DNA of 64,000 bases from Apoda limacodes (GCA_946406115.1 OX291557.1:12246501-12310500); one strand, 5' to 3'. Counted from the stretch's first letter, positions 8,941 through 20,862 are shown. Notes: a model not told the origin generated them from the sequence alone. Program-made: numbers and translations.

Positions 8941-9790
8941 AAAATGTTGTCAAGTAATGATGAATTTATTAATTCGACACCACCAGAAGTCTCAGAGGTA
9001 GCGAAAAAGGCTACGCTAAGCCTGTTGCCCGAAAAATCGACCGATAGATACTTACAATCAAAATTTCATCTTATAGAAAACAAAAGCAAAGATGCAAATT
9101 CATTTTTAGGAACTGTGTTTTTAGCCTATTACTATACTATATTTCATGGAACTTTCTCAAGCTCATTGTGGTGCTACTATTCAATGCTAAAAGCAGTGTG
9201 AAAATAAAACATGGTATTGATATCAAGTCATACTCCAACTTGCTGGCATTTCTAAAAAGACGTTCCAGTGGCCATGTGAGTAAAAGCTCGAAAGTATTTT
9301 TAGCTGACAATGTCAAGAAGTTCCTAAAAGAAGCTCCGGATTGCCGATATTTGGCAATAAAGGTCAGTTGAATCTAAATTATTGTTATTAACTTCTTTCT
9401 AATTCCAAGATCGTTCACAATACAGGGGCCTTTTCACGACATAGTGAAGAAATACGAAGCGCTTCGTTCAACAAAAACGATGCCTAACAGATTTTTTCAT
9501 AATTGCCAAAATGGGAAATGCACTAGCCAACCCATTGGCATAAATAAATTTGGAGCAAATGGCCACTTTCTTAAATTTGGATGATCCACATGAATACACA
9601 GGGCACAGTTTCAGAAGGTCCTCGGCTATATTGCTCGCCGATTTAGGTGCGAAATTATTGACACTGAAACGCCGCGGAGGGTGGCGGTCGAACAGTGTAG
9701 CCGAGGGCTACATAGATGACTCAATGAAAAATAAAGAAGAAATTAGCTTTCGCATTACAAGAAATATAAATTTGGAGCCAAGTGTGTACT
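8941..9790 (+). pseudogene. Crypton-like tyrosine recombinase, broken
   Basis: The N-terminal part (from MLSSNDEFI at 8944) resembles the SAM-like DNA-binding half of insect Crypton-type recombinases: LLPEKSTDRYLQ, then SSLWCYYSMLK. A frameshift near 9190 moves homology to the next frame (VKIKHGIDIKSYSNLLAFLK, then FLKEAPDCRYLAIK). About 50 residues that should hold the first catalytic Arg and the Lys are missing between 9362 and 9428. Homology resumes at DIVKKYEALRS and GKCTSQPIGINKFG, shifts frame again near 9545, and ends in the catalytic region: GHSFRRSSA (H-x-x-R box), LKRRGGWRS and VAEGYI with the Tyr nucleophile. The usual KRHGGW reads KRRGGW here. The break at 9362 could be a short intron (GTCAGT...CAAG) but looks more like a deletion. 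The family call is from memory of the motifs. Confidence 0.75.
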
Positions 9791-10189
9791 CTCGACCAAC
9801 TAGGACACTCCGTCACCGCCTCCGTCACCGCCACCGACTGCAGAACTCTGTGGTCTCGTTTCTCCCGCTTTCACTTAAGAGAGTGAGAGAGAGACTGGTG
9901 AAATTGTAACTAATAATAATAACTTGACAACATTAAATTTATTTAACTGGCAACGTAATAATCAATTTTACAAATTGTTCAAATTTTTCTAACTGCTTTA
10001 CCAAGTGATTAAAGATTTATTCGTTTAAGAAAGTCCGAGTTTTATTTATTTCCTCGCAAATATGTTATAAAACGTCGTATGACATACGTGCGCTTTTATA
10101 ATTTCAGCCTCTGATTTCTTGCACTATCGCCTCGGCTGTAATTTTGAACTTACCGTACTTATATCATAATGTACTATAATTTGTTTCCG
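9791..10189. other. Tail of the recombinase region and AT-rich spacer
   Basis: The last recombinase frame stays open to 9909 through a CCGTCACCGCC/CACCG simple repeat, probably not ancestral coding. Beyond it no gene is recognised. Confidence 0.4.
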
Positions 10190-10402
10190 ACCGATCTCGG
10201 CACGGTCGTAAGACTATCGTTAGGCGGCCTCGGCACGTAATAACGGCCCTAGATGACGATCTCGCTGTGCGGATAGCAAGATTAGTCTCTATGACTCCCC
10301 TAATAGGGCCTCCCCCCTAACACGACGTCGATCTCCTAGGGTTCGCCGGCGCCCGCAAGGATACACGAGGTATCAAACAGTGCCGGGGCGCTTGTCGCCC
10401 CC
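10190..10402 (+). repeat. GC-rich retroposed repeat (family G), copy 1
   Basis: Aligns by eye with 34135-34346: the shared order is GCACGGTCGTAA, TTAGGCGGCCTCGGCACGTA, GATTAGTCTCTA, AAGGATACACGAGGTATCAA and GTGCCGGGGCGC. It is much richer in GC than its surroundings and not recognisably coding. It is likely a 3' portion of a non-LTR element or a SINE. Confidence 0.7.
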
Positions 10403-11650
10403 ACTCAATCGTAACCGCACCTGCTTAACGGGGAACTCCCCTCCTGGCGCTGACTCACCTATAACGGTGGTCCGTCTCCGGTAAAGAACCGGAAGATGAA
10501 GGAAACGGTGGAAATTTCTAGGCATCCATTCTTAGGTCCATTATCGGTGTTGTGTTTTGAATATCGAGATCAAAAAGTATCCATAGGTTGTGACATTTTC
10601 GTTGTCATAACAGTTCGAACATAAAAAAAATCTAAAAGAATTATCGTGAATTAAATACTTCCAGCTTTATACTAAAACTATTACTACTCCTACTGCTACT
10701 ACTTAACAGTGAAAAAACCGGAGTGTTTCTAGGTATTATTAGGTTTTTTCTGTGTTCTTGTTACTGTTTTGTTGTGATCGTGTGTAAATTAGGTATGTAC
10801 TAACAATACTTTTTATTTACATCTAGCGGGACGGTTTTTTTTGGTTTATACAACCACTTCTCTTCGCATCTACTGCTAGGGCCGGTACGCGTGAGCCGGT
10901 TGGCGATGTCAGCACTGAGGGAGGCCTGGAGCTCTGTAGACTCCAAATCCTCGGCCTGCCTGGAGTACTCTGTACTCCAAATCCTCGGCCTGTGCGGTAG
11001 CAGCTGAACACCGCTCCACACTGTAGCTTCGGGGCGAACTTCGTCCACGTGCAGCATTGCATTGTGCTAGCCACGTGCGGCATTACATTGTTCCTGCCAA
11101 AGGCGGCATTTCTTACACTACTCACTACACGTCGGTAGGTCACTTTAAATCAGTCCTGTCTGCGTCTACCTACTCTAGCGGCGGAGACCTGTGGGGTGTC
11201 CTCGACGTGCAAGATCGCTGATCGGCTCTAGGCCGAAGAATCTATTTATATTTCTATCTTTAATAAATGCTTGAAAACTTTTCACTTTGAACTCTGTGTA
11301 GGTAGGCTTACGTTTCTCTTTCTTTCTATTTTGTTAGGTAGTTCTCTACTTATGTAAAATAGATAGTTTCTATATAGATATATTAAGGGTTAAGAATCAT
11401 CTTATGTGATTAGGTTAATACTGTCAATTAAATGTTGTTATGATAAAAGTGAAAAAGTAGGTATATATTAGAAACTGCCTTACCCTTGAAAAGTTTTTTC
11501 TTTACTTGCCTCTGAACTCCTTCTACCTACACTTCTACCTCCTGAGCACCTAGCCGGTGCATTCGGTAACAGGACACTCCTACTATAACCTGTCCTGTTA
11601 TACACCTTCGGGTTCGAGACTCACGCCGGTCGTAGGGACGCAGCAGCAGC
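10403..11650. other. Unassigned, with GC-rich patches
   Basis: No gene recognised. A GC-rich patch at 10860-11240 contains a local duplication of ACTCCAAATCCTCGGCCTG (near 10938 and 10974). The 106-codon minus-strand frame at 10823-11143 has no known motif and is probably chance or worn transposon sequence. Confidence 0.4.
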
Positions 11651-11790
11651 ATGCAGCCCTTGAGCGTTGGGTGTTATATAGGCTGTGGGTACTCCAGAGT
11701 CTGGCCCCAAAAATCCCGGTGAAGCAGTAATGGCTGCAACAGCCAACTGCATTGACAGTTCAGAAAATAAAATAAAACTATAATTTATGT
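11651..11790 (+). repeat. Family G repeat, 3' end copy
   Basis: Contains CCCTTGAGCGTTGGGTG and TGGCTGCAACAGCCAACTGC followed by an A-rich tail, as at 34342-34430 and, inverted, at 19087-19333. The A-rich 3' end shows that the family spreads by retroposition. Confidence 0.7.
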
Positions 11791-12755
11791 TTGACGCGCG
11801 TAGTCAAACATGTAAAAAAAATGCACAGCGGCTCTTTGCATCTTGGCCACGAATATGTGTGTATAGAAGCGGTGCTGCTTAATCACATCCAGGTATAGAA
11901 TGGTTTTTTAGCTAGGTTGACGCGCTGGCTACCTGGTTAGGCATAAGCAGAAAAAGAGCGTGATTTTAGATTTGAACAAACATAACATTTATGGATTCTA
12001 TGGCGCATAAATAGTCTGGCTGCGAAAATCCAATACCTAATGCCTAAGCAACGACATCACTAGTTCCATTCCAGCATGTAGGTAATTCAACGACGTAATC
12101 ATGGCGAGGTAGAATGCAGGGATATTTATAGTTGTAACTTCGGTTGAAGCTCAAAGTCTCCGTGTTGGTCCGCATTCCGGACATACCAGGAGGCTCCGGA
12201 GGCCGCTCTGGCCGGCACGCTCGGTTGCTTACCACTAACAAGCGGTAACTTTAAGATCCCTTGCCGGGAACACATGACTTGGCATCTTTCCCCTCTGACC
12301 CCCGAGAGGGATCCCTCTCGTGGCCTCCCGGGGCCTCGGTTAGGGCGGGAAACAACCGTGCGGTAGGCGAGAGTGGAGCGGGGGAGGTTACACGGTCATA
12401 GAATAAGGGGTTGGTTGATTAAACTATAGTAGTGAAGTCTATTTTGCACATATCATGTTGCAAAGTACAGATAGGTGGCGTTAATAAATAGAATTTGAAG
12501 ACGAAATACTGAATATGGGATTTGAATTGTTCTATCTAAATTTGACTTCGACTTTTAGTTTTCTGATTGTTACTTGTATCTCTGGACAATTGATTATGTC
12601 GATTGTCCAACCTATATAGATATTTCGTGTTTGCTTGGTGGTTTAATTTTTTTTGCCGTTATAATACTTCAGTAACGAATTGCTCTTATTATTTTGTCTA
12701 TAATTAAAACTCAATGCTGTGTAGAATGTGTACTTTCAACCAATCAGTTTTCGTA
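11791..12755. other. Unassigned, with GC-rich patch at 12120-12400
   Basis: No gene recognised. The patch at 12120-12400 is GC-rich, with CCGAGAGGGATCCCTCTCG as a short palindrome near 12302. It may be a further worn non-LTR fragment. Confidence 0.4.
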
Positions 12756-13081
12756 GGTTGGTAATCAATTTTCAGTGGCGGCACGATCGGTTGGTAATCA
12801 ATTTTTAGTGGTGGCACGATCGATTGCCAATCAATTTTCAGTGGCTTAAGTTGCTTACCAACATCCAAAACAGTACCATCTGTTCTTTCCTTCCAGAGAT
12901 GCGGGGCCTCGGCTACAGCAGCAACATCCTCCCGACTGCATTTGCGTTGCAGTATCGCTGTGGCCGCGGTGGATAAGCTGAGCGCCAACGTAAAACCAAC
13001 ATAACTCTTCCACCGCGGCCCCACCTCGGCTGTGAAAGGAAGGAAACCCAGACACCCTCCTTCCCTAAACAGTCCGTCCAC
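12704..13081 (-). CDS. Hypothetical 125-codon frame, doubtful
   Basis: This minus-strand frame starts MDGLFREGGC, has a hydrophobic stretch (YVGFTLALSLSTAATAIL) at about residues 27-44, and ends with three 11-residue repeats (PPLKIDYQPIV type) encoded by the minisatellite at 12756-12845. No known domain is recognised. A GGCCGCGGTGG/CCACCGCGGCC inverted pair lies inside it, more typical of repeat DNA than of a gene. It could be part of a worn retroelement. Confidence 0.15.
   Translation of the reverse strand: MDGLFREGGCLGFLPFTAEVGPRWKSYVGFTLALSLSTAATAILQRKCSREDVAAVAEAPHLWKERTDGTVLDVGKQLKPLKIDWQSIVPPLKIDYQPIVPPLKIDYQPTKTDWLKVHILHSIEF
12756..12845. repeat. 33-bp minisatellite, about 2.7 units
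   Basis: Units at 12756-12788, 12789-12821 and a partial from 12822, each of the form TTGGTAATCAATTTTCAGTG plus a GGCACGATC-type end, with a few substitutions. Confidence 0.85.
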
Positions 13082-13504
13082 TACCTAGCCGCAAGCAGCC
13101 TCCGCATCCGCACGGACCCACGTCTTCGGCTCATTGGAGCGGTCCTCCGGTCTAGGTTATGAGCCATTACTAAGCAATTGTAGGCAAATTACTCGGCCAA
13201 TGCTCAGGGCACACTAAATGGCGCAGAGTAGCCGCGACGCAATAATTCCTTCCTTTTAGAGACCATATTTGATTGATTTTTGAAGGGACGAAGAAGGACA
13301 TAGGCTACTTGCTATTTATATATGTATATTATCTTGAATCCCCTTATCTTATTATCGTTCCCGTAGGAAGAATACGAGCAAATACGAACGAACTGACAAG
13401 CAAATATAACTAGTCACTTACATGGACGTCAATATTACCCAAGCAACTTATGATATCTCTATGAAGTCAAAATAAAATTGGAACGTATTTAATCACTTAT
13501 TTAA
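13082..13504. other. Spacer with fragment of a dispersed repeat
   Basis: GAAGGGACGAAGAAGGACA at 13283-13301 recurs at 56908-56926, marking a dispersed repeat. No gene recognised. Confidence 0.5.
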
Positions 13505-13860
13505 TTAGGTACAAGCTTTTGCCCATGGTTCCCGCCCTAACCTTGATTATCAGTGTAGGATTTCAGCGTTAACTCCTCAATTATAAAAAAATACCGAAAC
13601 ACACTTGACGTTGTCTATGTTCTTCCCCAGGACTCAAACACCATCCATACCAAACTTGCCACAGTTCCACCCACCCCAAATTCGGTCAAAGGTGTAGGAT
13701 TTAAACAGCAACTCCTTAATTATAGAACAAAAACATTATAAGATATCCTCTCTCGGGACTCAAACTATCACCATGCCAAATTTCATGTTAATCGGTACAG
13801 CTGTAAAGAGGTAACAGACATACAGACAGAGTTACTTTCGCATTTATAATATTATAGTAT
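13505..13860 (+). repeat. Dispersed repeat B, two tandem partial units
   Basis: Two successive units carry CGCCCTAA or CCCAAATTCGGT, then GTGTAGGATTT and AACTCCTYAATTAT, then GGACTCAAAC. The second ends with ACAGACAGAGTTACTTTCGC and TTTATAATATTATAGTATG. A fuller unit is at 27003-27215. This type is widespread in moths and butterflies. Confidence 0.65.
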
Positions 13861-13950
13861 GATATAATTATTTGTAAAACAAAAATATTTTTAATATACT
13901 TATTGTTTCATAAATTTATCTTTACTGGTTTATAAAATATCGTCGTTTAT

Positions 13951-14219
13951 GACTCCCTCGCAGCCTAGTTGGTAGACTGGCCGACTGCTGCGCAGAGGGT
14001 GTGGGTTCGATTCCCGCATTGGACAAACATTTATGTGATAAAAAACATTTGTGTTTGTCTTGAGTCTGGGTGTATTTAAGTATAATATGTATGTATTTAT
14101 AAAAAAAAAGTAATATATATGTATCTGTATCCGTTGTCTGGTATCCATAATACAAGTTTTGCTTACTTTGGGGACAGACGGCGCTGTATGTAATGTCCAA
14201 AAATATTTATTTATTTATG
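13951..14219 (+). mobile_element. tRNA-derived SINE, copy 2 (with box A and box B)
   Basis: The head has GCAGCCTAGTTGGTAG (box A-like) and, about 30 bp on, GGGTTCGATTCCCGC (box B, consensus GGTTCGANNCC). The body carries TGTCTTGAGTCTGGGTGTAT, TACTTTGGGGACAGACGGCG and the terminal AATGTCCAAAAATATTTATT with a TTTA tail. The spacing suits an internal pol III promoter. It is a SINE and not a tRNA gene: no acceptor-stem closure is visible and the body is far longer. Confidence 0.85.
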
Positions 14220-15751
14220 TAAGTGACGTAATCCACAGGGACGAACTATAGCTACAGCTTGGCTATAGATAAAGCTTGCTATAGCAAACTTACTAGCAAT
14301 AATAATAGAGTTGCTAACTTGCCATAGCCGGCAGCTGGCAAGTTGGTTGGGCCGCGGGAAACAGTTAATTTTCAATATCTTCAAAAGATGTCTGACGAAT
14401 TATTTTTGTATCGTAGTTGCACCCTCATGACCTAAAATTGATTACAACTTTAAAATTTACTTTTGTTTTGTCTATTAGTCTCTGATAACAGTAGTGTGGA
14501 AAAGGTCATGTATAAATATTAATAATATCATCATCTGTAATGACTTCACATATTTCGTAAGAAATGGCAAATGAACTTTAGAAATTTAGCGTCATATAGC
14601 AGAGCAATACCGCCCGGTGTTGCTCTATATGCCTAGCGTGAATTTCGTCTACCTATATTCACGCCACAAACCTGTCGTGAGTTAGTTTGCCAACTTGTAG
14701 GTAGAGGAAAAAGTAAGTAGTCGTTGGCATCATTTTTATTAATTATTCAAAACACGCTCTATTTTATACAAGCGATAATATAGAACGCTCATTCCAAGGC
14801 AATCTATACGCCAGTCAATACCTATCGCCACAGAAGAAGGCAAACATCGCAAACGCACATGTATGTAACTGAAATTTTTTATATATTGTTAGGTCCCCTG
14901 AGAGTAGTTTATAGCCGAATGTGGAACGCTAAAAACCTTGTGATATTTCTCATGGTGCTCGAAAAACTGATATTTTTTTTTTTTAGATTTCTTAAGAAAG
15001 CGTTTTCAGGTGTCTTTGTAGTGCATATTTATTAAGGCGAACTAAATTTGCTACAATTTTAGCCAAATTTGAGCATTCTAGGTCCATGCATTGTGAAGAT
15101 ACATCAAGTCATATATGGGCATTTTCGGTGTGGTCATTTGCCACGACACGTACCAGCTGAACTAATGGTCATATGAAAGGAATTCATAGGAAATTGAATA
15201 AGACTCAATCTACTAAACATCGCTACTGGCTTAGTTGATTTCACACAAAAATTATCGATAATATCACTTAACGTACCTAAGGTCAACCTCAGATCTCATG
15301 TGCTCCGTACCCCTCCGGAGTCAAAACCAGTTAAAAACAGAATTTTTACCATTGGAGGGCAAGTAATAATTTTAATACTCTTTCGAAGAAATTAAATTTA
15401 GATTTATATGAGACTCTTAAATTAGGTATAATCTTTCATGAAATGTTTAAGAATTTATTTTTTGATTTTTTCTATTATTATTACTTATGGCTTTTGTTAC
15501 TTTGATGTTCGGAACATGATTGCTAAGTCATTTCCAATTGTGAGAACCTATAATTGGTTCATATTAGATTTCAATCAATTAGCTAAAATATTTATAAGTA
15601 CTTAACTGTTGGTCTTCCAATAAATAAATAAAAAAAAATTAAATTCTGAAGACTCTAGGCCTCATACTTTCTTAAAATAAATATATTATAAATGATTAAA
15701 ACATTCTACTGAATAATGTTTTTTAAATTTACTACTTTTTTAACAAAAACA
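14220..15751. other. AT-rich sequence; one imperfect hairpin
   Basis: No gene recognised. At about 14593-14635 CATATAGCAGAGCAATACCG can pair with CGGTGTTGCTCTATATG across a very short loop. Confidence 0.4.
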
Positions 15752-16048
15752 AAACCGACTTCAAATCCTCTAAAAAGTAATAAAAATCAAGCCCATTAAG
15801 CAGACTTAGTGACAGAACATTCAGCAACATGTTTTATTCCCCTTTAAAATTGCTAAAAATAAAGACAATTTAGTAAAGATAGGTAAAAATTGGCATCCGA
15901 CATTAAGGTAACGAAACTTTAGCTAAATATTCTATTTAGGGGCAGTGGCAATCGACTTCAAGGCGAAAAAATAATGTAGCTGAATGGTCTGTCAATAAGT
16001 CTGCTTAAGGGTTTTTTTTTATTTTTTAGTTGTTATGAAGTCGGTTTA
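15752..16048. mobile_element. MITE with AAACCGACTTC termini
   Basis: The left terminus AAACCGACTTC (15752-15762) and right terminus GAAGTCGGTTT (16038-16048) are exact inverted repeats bounding about 297 bp without coding capacity. The same end type bounds the element at 24866-25201. Confidence 0.65.
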
Positions 16049-17162
16049 TATTTTTGTGAAAAAAAATTATTTTACTTTAATTTTTAGTTGCCCTTTTAAA
16101 CAAATATAATTTTTCAGTTGGTCCCTAAAGTCATTATTAAAGAAACTTAGGGCTTTATTTAATTTTTCTTCGAAACCATGTTTTTGCACTTTTGTAATGA
16201 ATTTTAGTATTCGTCTTTTGCCTTGAATCACAATGTCAATGACCGTGAAGCGTTTTGTATCTTGATCGAGTGTTCTCATTGGCAAATATTATTTTACCTA
16301 TCCAACTCCATAAAAAAATATTTTTTGAAATTTAGCAAATAAAAAACAACAGGATAACAGGTTCAGTTCACTTATTTTAGCACAAATATTAATTTTATTT
16401 TGATTCATATCATACATACATTTCACAAATTTCCAAGAAACTACAAGATCTCAATTTTTGTCATTTGTCTAATGGACCTTAAAAATTATAGGCGTCAAAA
16501 ATGTCAAATTTACTTTTTCCTTCTTTTGTCACATCTTGCACTACTAAAGTCGCGCCATATAAGTTTCTGTACGTTGAAAAGCGAAACTATATCGTTACCA
16601 TACTACTTATGTATTTTGTTTTTCTCATTCATAGTAGTGCCTCTCCCAGAAAAAAAACTCTAATGAAAATAAATAAAATAATTAACAAACAGTGACATGC
16701 GACTTTTGCTCTTAGCAGGTGACAGAATGTCAGAAGTAACATAAAGCGATCAGGTTACAGCGCGGCAGCGTTTTGAGATATTGAACTAAGTAAAGTTGCT
16801 AAATTAAAAATTTATATACAATCGCATTGAAAACCTTCTCGTTTTCAATGCGATCTTTTTCTTTCGTCGGTTAAAAAGCCGCTGCATGGAACAAAGAACG
16901 ATTAAGCTGCGGTGCAAACTTTGCCAGAACTGATAGCCAATTATCACACGATTACACATCCATTGGTTGAAATACCGATTTTACGTAAAAATTATTGGTT
17001 GGATATTAATAATATTAAATAAATCTGCCAATGAAATTCTATAGTAGTTTTTCATTTTAATTTTTCAGCTAAATGCCCCAAACTGACATGGTATACTTTA
17101 GGAGTGGCCCTCTGTACATAAAATTCGAAAACCTAATAATTAAACGTCAAAATCTGTTTGTC
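16049..17162. other. AT-rich spacer with worn repeats
   Basis: A stretch at 16530-16640 (GCGCCATATAAGTTTCTG onward) resembles 17655-17735, showing repeat ancestry. ATTGAAAACCTTCTCGTTTTCAAT at 16826-16849 is a short hairpin. No gene recognised. Confidence 0.5.
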
Positions 17163-17910
17163 TCAAAATGGTCATCGAATTCGTTAGGCCTACCGTGCAC
17201 TTTAGTAAAGTGCTGTGCGTTTTTTTCAAAATTCTCAAGGTGTGAATGACACAACGAAATTGCTCGCACTGCGATAAAGAATCGCATGCGGATTTCTGTG
17301 GTTTCCTACGGATTTATTGCGGTCTGTTTTGCACACTATGCACTTAAGTATATTAAATCCCACGCAGTGCGTGGCGCGCACTACGCAAAAACATCCACAG
17401 ATCGCCGCAATAGCGCTCAAAATGTGGCGAAGAAATGTTGTCACTACACGTTTAACAGATTTTTTTTTTCCTGATAGCCTTCAACTTGTATGGTTTTAGT
17501 GAATTTTAAGGCCTATAATCACGTTCAAATGCTGTACAATTTCAATTTAAATCGCGTACCAAATCTGATGCGTAACGTTTCTGAATACGCACCGCAACAC
17601 GCCGCGCCGCATTGCACCCGGCCTTAGAATATGTCGAGTTGACAACTAAAATGCGCGTCATATAAGTTTGCACGTATTAAATCCGGAGCAAAAACTTCTT
17701 ATATTGTTTTGTTAATCTCATTCACAGTGGTGCCTCCGCCACGCAGAAACTTGCATGGCCAGTCTAGACATAGAGACCAGTAGTAGGTCGCCTAAATAAT
17801 CAAAATAATACAACTAGAAACCACTTTCTAACCTAACCCTGGTTTTCATTGCCAATACTTCCTAAATTTAAATGGGACTAATCTGTAGGTTAATCCTTCC
17901 CTATACGTTA
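17163..17910. repeat. Dispersed repeat D, copy 1
   Basis: Matches 48611-49022 in order: TTAGGCCTACCGTGCACTT, AATGACACAAC, AATCGCATGC, ATTTCTGTGGT, CACGCACTACGC, AAACATCC, then CGCCACGCAGAAACTT and the closing TTAATCCTTC. Relative to that copy it has about 290 extra bp at 17440-17730, part of which recurs at 35060-35180. It is non-coding; no clear terminal repeats were found. Confidence 0.7.
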
Positions 17911-18376
17911 AAAATCAACAACAACAAATCATTATTGACGTAAGTAACAAACATTAAAAAAAACCCGAATTAAGAGGCACTCCTTTTTTGAAGTCAGTTA
18001 AAACACGTGTTTCACATTTCACAAGCAACATGGCTCCAAATAAGCATACACTAACCGAATAAACGTAACAATAAAAACTTTATAACGAAAAAAAAAACCG
18101 GCAAGTGCGAGTCTGGCTCTCGCACCGAGTATTCCGTAAATCATTATATGAAGATAGCTCTTCAATCATGAGATCAAGTCTCCTAGGTCAAAGGGAAGTA
18201 TCCCATAGGTTTTGATTTATTTGTGTCACAATATACGATAATAATGATCGTATTTTGGTCATTTTTTTTTTCACTTCGACTTAGAAGCTTGATTTTTTAA
18301 TTCTATGGGCACTTAATATTTTACAATATTAAGTGTCCATAGACTTTACTATTTGATATTAATTTCAACTTGATAC
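17911..18376. repeat. Spacer with 18-bp-arm hairpin at 18302-18343
   Basis: CTATGGGCACTTAATATT and AATATTAAGTGTCCATAG form a near-perfect hairpin around a six-base loop (18302-18343). CTTTTTTGAAGTCAGTT near 17983 is a worn end of the AAACCGACTTC-type MITE. No gene recognised. Confidence 0.6.
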
Positions 18377-19006
18377 CTCCACAAACTTTCACATTTATAA
18401 TATTGGTAGGATAGGATGTATTATGTTGAATGGGAGAATGAGGCGTAAAGAAATACATCTGTCGTCTCTTTTTCTTTTAGCATTAAAGTGTGTTTGTAAA
18501 TAAAAATCTCACTCTTAATGGTAAATTTTGAACAATTATTGAAATTCAGTGTAACTTGCTGCTTTGGAAGCATGACTGACTGGCATTTTTATTTTACACT
18601 AGACTTTGCCAGCGGCTCCACCCGCCCTAAATTCGGTTATCGGCGTGGAAGTCCTTAATTAACTCTAATTGATTAATTAATTAGTTCTACCAATGAATTG
18701 CTATAGGATGCTATAGGTGCAGCAATAGTTCGTTTAGCTCTGTTATAGTTATTCCTGCAGGAACTTTTGAATATTTAGAGATAAAAAGTAGCCTATATGC
18801 TATTCCAGGACCTAACCTATATGTATGCCAAGTTTTATCCTGATCCGTCCAGTGGTTGAAGCGTGATTGAGTAATCATCCATCCAGACATACAAACTTTC
18901 ACATTTATAATATTGGTAGGATAGGATGTATTATGTTGAACGGGAGAATGAGGCATAAAGAACTACATCTGTCGTCTCTTTTTCTTTTAGTATTAAAGTG
19001 AGTCAA
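18377..19006 (+). repeat. About 115-bp direct duplication, 513 bp apart
   Basis: The segment from ACAAACTTTCACATTTATAA through GTCGTCTCTTTTTCTTTTAG occurs at 18379-18490 and again at 18892-19003 with few changes. Both start with the 3' end of dispersed repeat B and continue into the same otherwise unique sequence. The duplicated unit includes flanking DNA, so it is a local tandem duplication and not two insertions. The DNA between holds more repeat-B sequence (18600-18890). Confidence 0.75.
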
Positions 19007-19086
19007 TGGTAAGATCAAAAGCGCTTAAGGAGGTTCGATGTAAATTAAAAAAAAAAACAGTTTATGGTAACCTACGCACCCTCTAT

Positions 19087-19333
19087 GAGATTTTTTTTTT
19101 CGAATGACAGTACTACTACCGTTTGGCTGATGTAGTCATTATTTCTCCACCGGGCTTTTGGGGCGAGACCTGATGGAGTCGTAGCCCATAAAGCACCCAA
19201 CGCTCAAGGGCTCCCCGCGGGGGGATCCTTGGTTTGGGTTGTTTCTCTTGGGGTCGTCCCTTTGACCGGCGTGAAGGTGGATCGTCGTCAGGGGCTGTTA
19301 GTATGTGCCGAGGCCGGGGGGGGGGGGGGGGGG
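19087..19333 (-). repeat. Family G repeat with 18-G run at its 5' end
   Basis: Reads on the minus strand as family G: GGCCTCGGCAC, GGGGAGCCCTTGAGCGTTGG, CCCCAAAAGCCCGG and a worn tail, with the A tail seen as T-run at about 19090-19100. The 5' boundary is an uninterrupted run of 18 G on the plus strand (19316-19333). Confidence 0.7.
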
Positions 19334-20639
19334 ATAGTTTGTGGATTGCACAATTATTCGGTTCGGTGAGAAAAAAAATATATCAATAAGAATAGTACAT
19401 TTATTTATTTCATTATCACTACTTCAAGATAACCGACTATTTTTTTAAAAGTATCGCCATAAATACGAATTTGACTAACGATTACAAAGGCGGAATCATG
19501 GTGGAATACATTTCCCGCGGTTTTTACTTTTTCACAAATTCTTTTTTTTATTTGGTCGGCGCACGGCCAGCCAGCTTTATTATACAGCTAGTTACTTATT
19601 CATAGAATGTTAAAAAATTAGCATACATTGTACACCTAAATTTTAGCAAAACATATATCGTGAAGAGTTAGAGAAAGAATAAAGGTATGTTTATCAACAT
19701 ATAGCTCAAATTTCAAAGCTAAAAGCAATGATGTAAATTAGCGTAGTATTATTAGTCTACATATAAGTTACTAAAAAAAACAATACCAAACTCATTTAGT
19801 AATTGCTTTTTGGGCTGTCACGAACCAGTGTAACAGCAAAACTTTGAATACATAAGTAATCTTATAAACTTATGAAACTTAGATATCCAAATGAATATAT
19901 TATCCAACTTCACAGATATAGGTATCGAATTGCAACCAAAAACATGAAGATGACGATCAAGAAAAATCAGTAGTTCCCACATACATTTTGTCTGTCGTTA
20001 AGATTTAGCGATTGAACCTATTCACAAAATAAAAGTGTTTTTTTTTTTAGCAGATGATATACGTATTAACAGCTGAATGGATTAATTCCTTTGCCTACCA
20101 AGATTTATCTTAACAATAGTAAAATAACGGGGAGCAATGGAGTTTTGGCGCGAATGTTAAGAAGGAGTGGTGTTTTTTTCTGTTTAATTTTTCTAAATTC
20201 ATTTAGTGACTTTCGATGTATATATTTTAGCAATGTTTTACGAAAGCGTGTTAAGAATTGTGCAGCGAAGGCTCATGAATAGTAAATTATGAAGAAATAA
20301 GCAGGACATGACGCGCAATGCAAAGGATCCACACCAAATCTCCCGCCCAATCTTGGGACTTGAAAACGAGGACGCGCGGTAACGCCCGCGCCACGATACG
20401 ATATAAAATAATTGACTTTGACTCTGGCAAATGCATAAATGGTCTGCTAAGACCGTGCGAGCCCATTAAAATATTAAAAAAAAAAAAAAAACGGCGAGCA
20501 AAGTTGTAAAAATATTCACTTTTATATTCGCCATTATTGGCGACATATTATGTTAATGCTAGGCTATATGAATCAAATTTCCATCACCTTTCAGAGCTTC
20601 TTAGGAAACCTGGACAATTAAAACAAAAACAAATAATAA
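19334..20639. other. AT-rich spacer
   Basis: No gene recognised. The small frames at 20091-20509 have no motif, although the region leads into a retroelement remnant and may be its worn upstream part. Confidence 0.4.
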
Positions 20640-20862
20640 ATCTTGTTTGTGCCTTTTGCGGTTGAAACGCTGGGTCCGTGGGGGTCTGGAACTAAAGATT
20701 TCTTCCACGAATTAAGTAAACGTCTCATTCAGGAGACTAAAGATCACAGGGCTGGTAGCTATTTTGCTCAAAAGATAAGCCTGGCTATACAGCGTGGCAA
20801 CGCTGCCTCTATTTTGGGCACCATGCCTCATGAGGGCTCTATGGGGGAAATTTTTAATCTTT
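20640..20862 (+). pseudogene. Conserved retroelement C-terminal tail, copy 1
   Basis: About 73 codons read FVPFAVETLGPWGSGTKDFF, then RLIQETKDHRAGSYFAQKIS and LAIQRGNAASILGTMP, ending at a stop. This ETLGPWG...QKISLAIQRGNAA signature, as I recall, is found in animals at the very end of reverse-transcriptase polyproteins, after the polymerase domain. A sister copy is at 25823-26240 on the other strand. Everything upstream is lost, so it is a 5'-truncated or decayed element. The exact retroelement clade is not known to me. Confidence 0.55.

Noticed and set aside
13951..14040. Possible tRNA gene (box A and box B present)
   Set aside because: No acceptor stem closes around the boxes, and the same sequence continues into a long shared body in other copies, so it is a SINE head.
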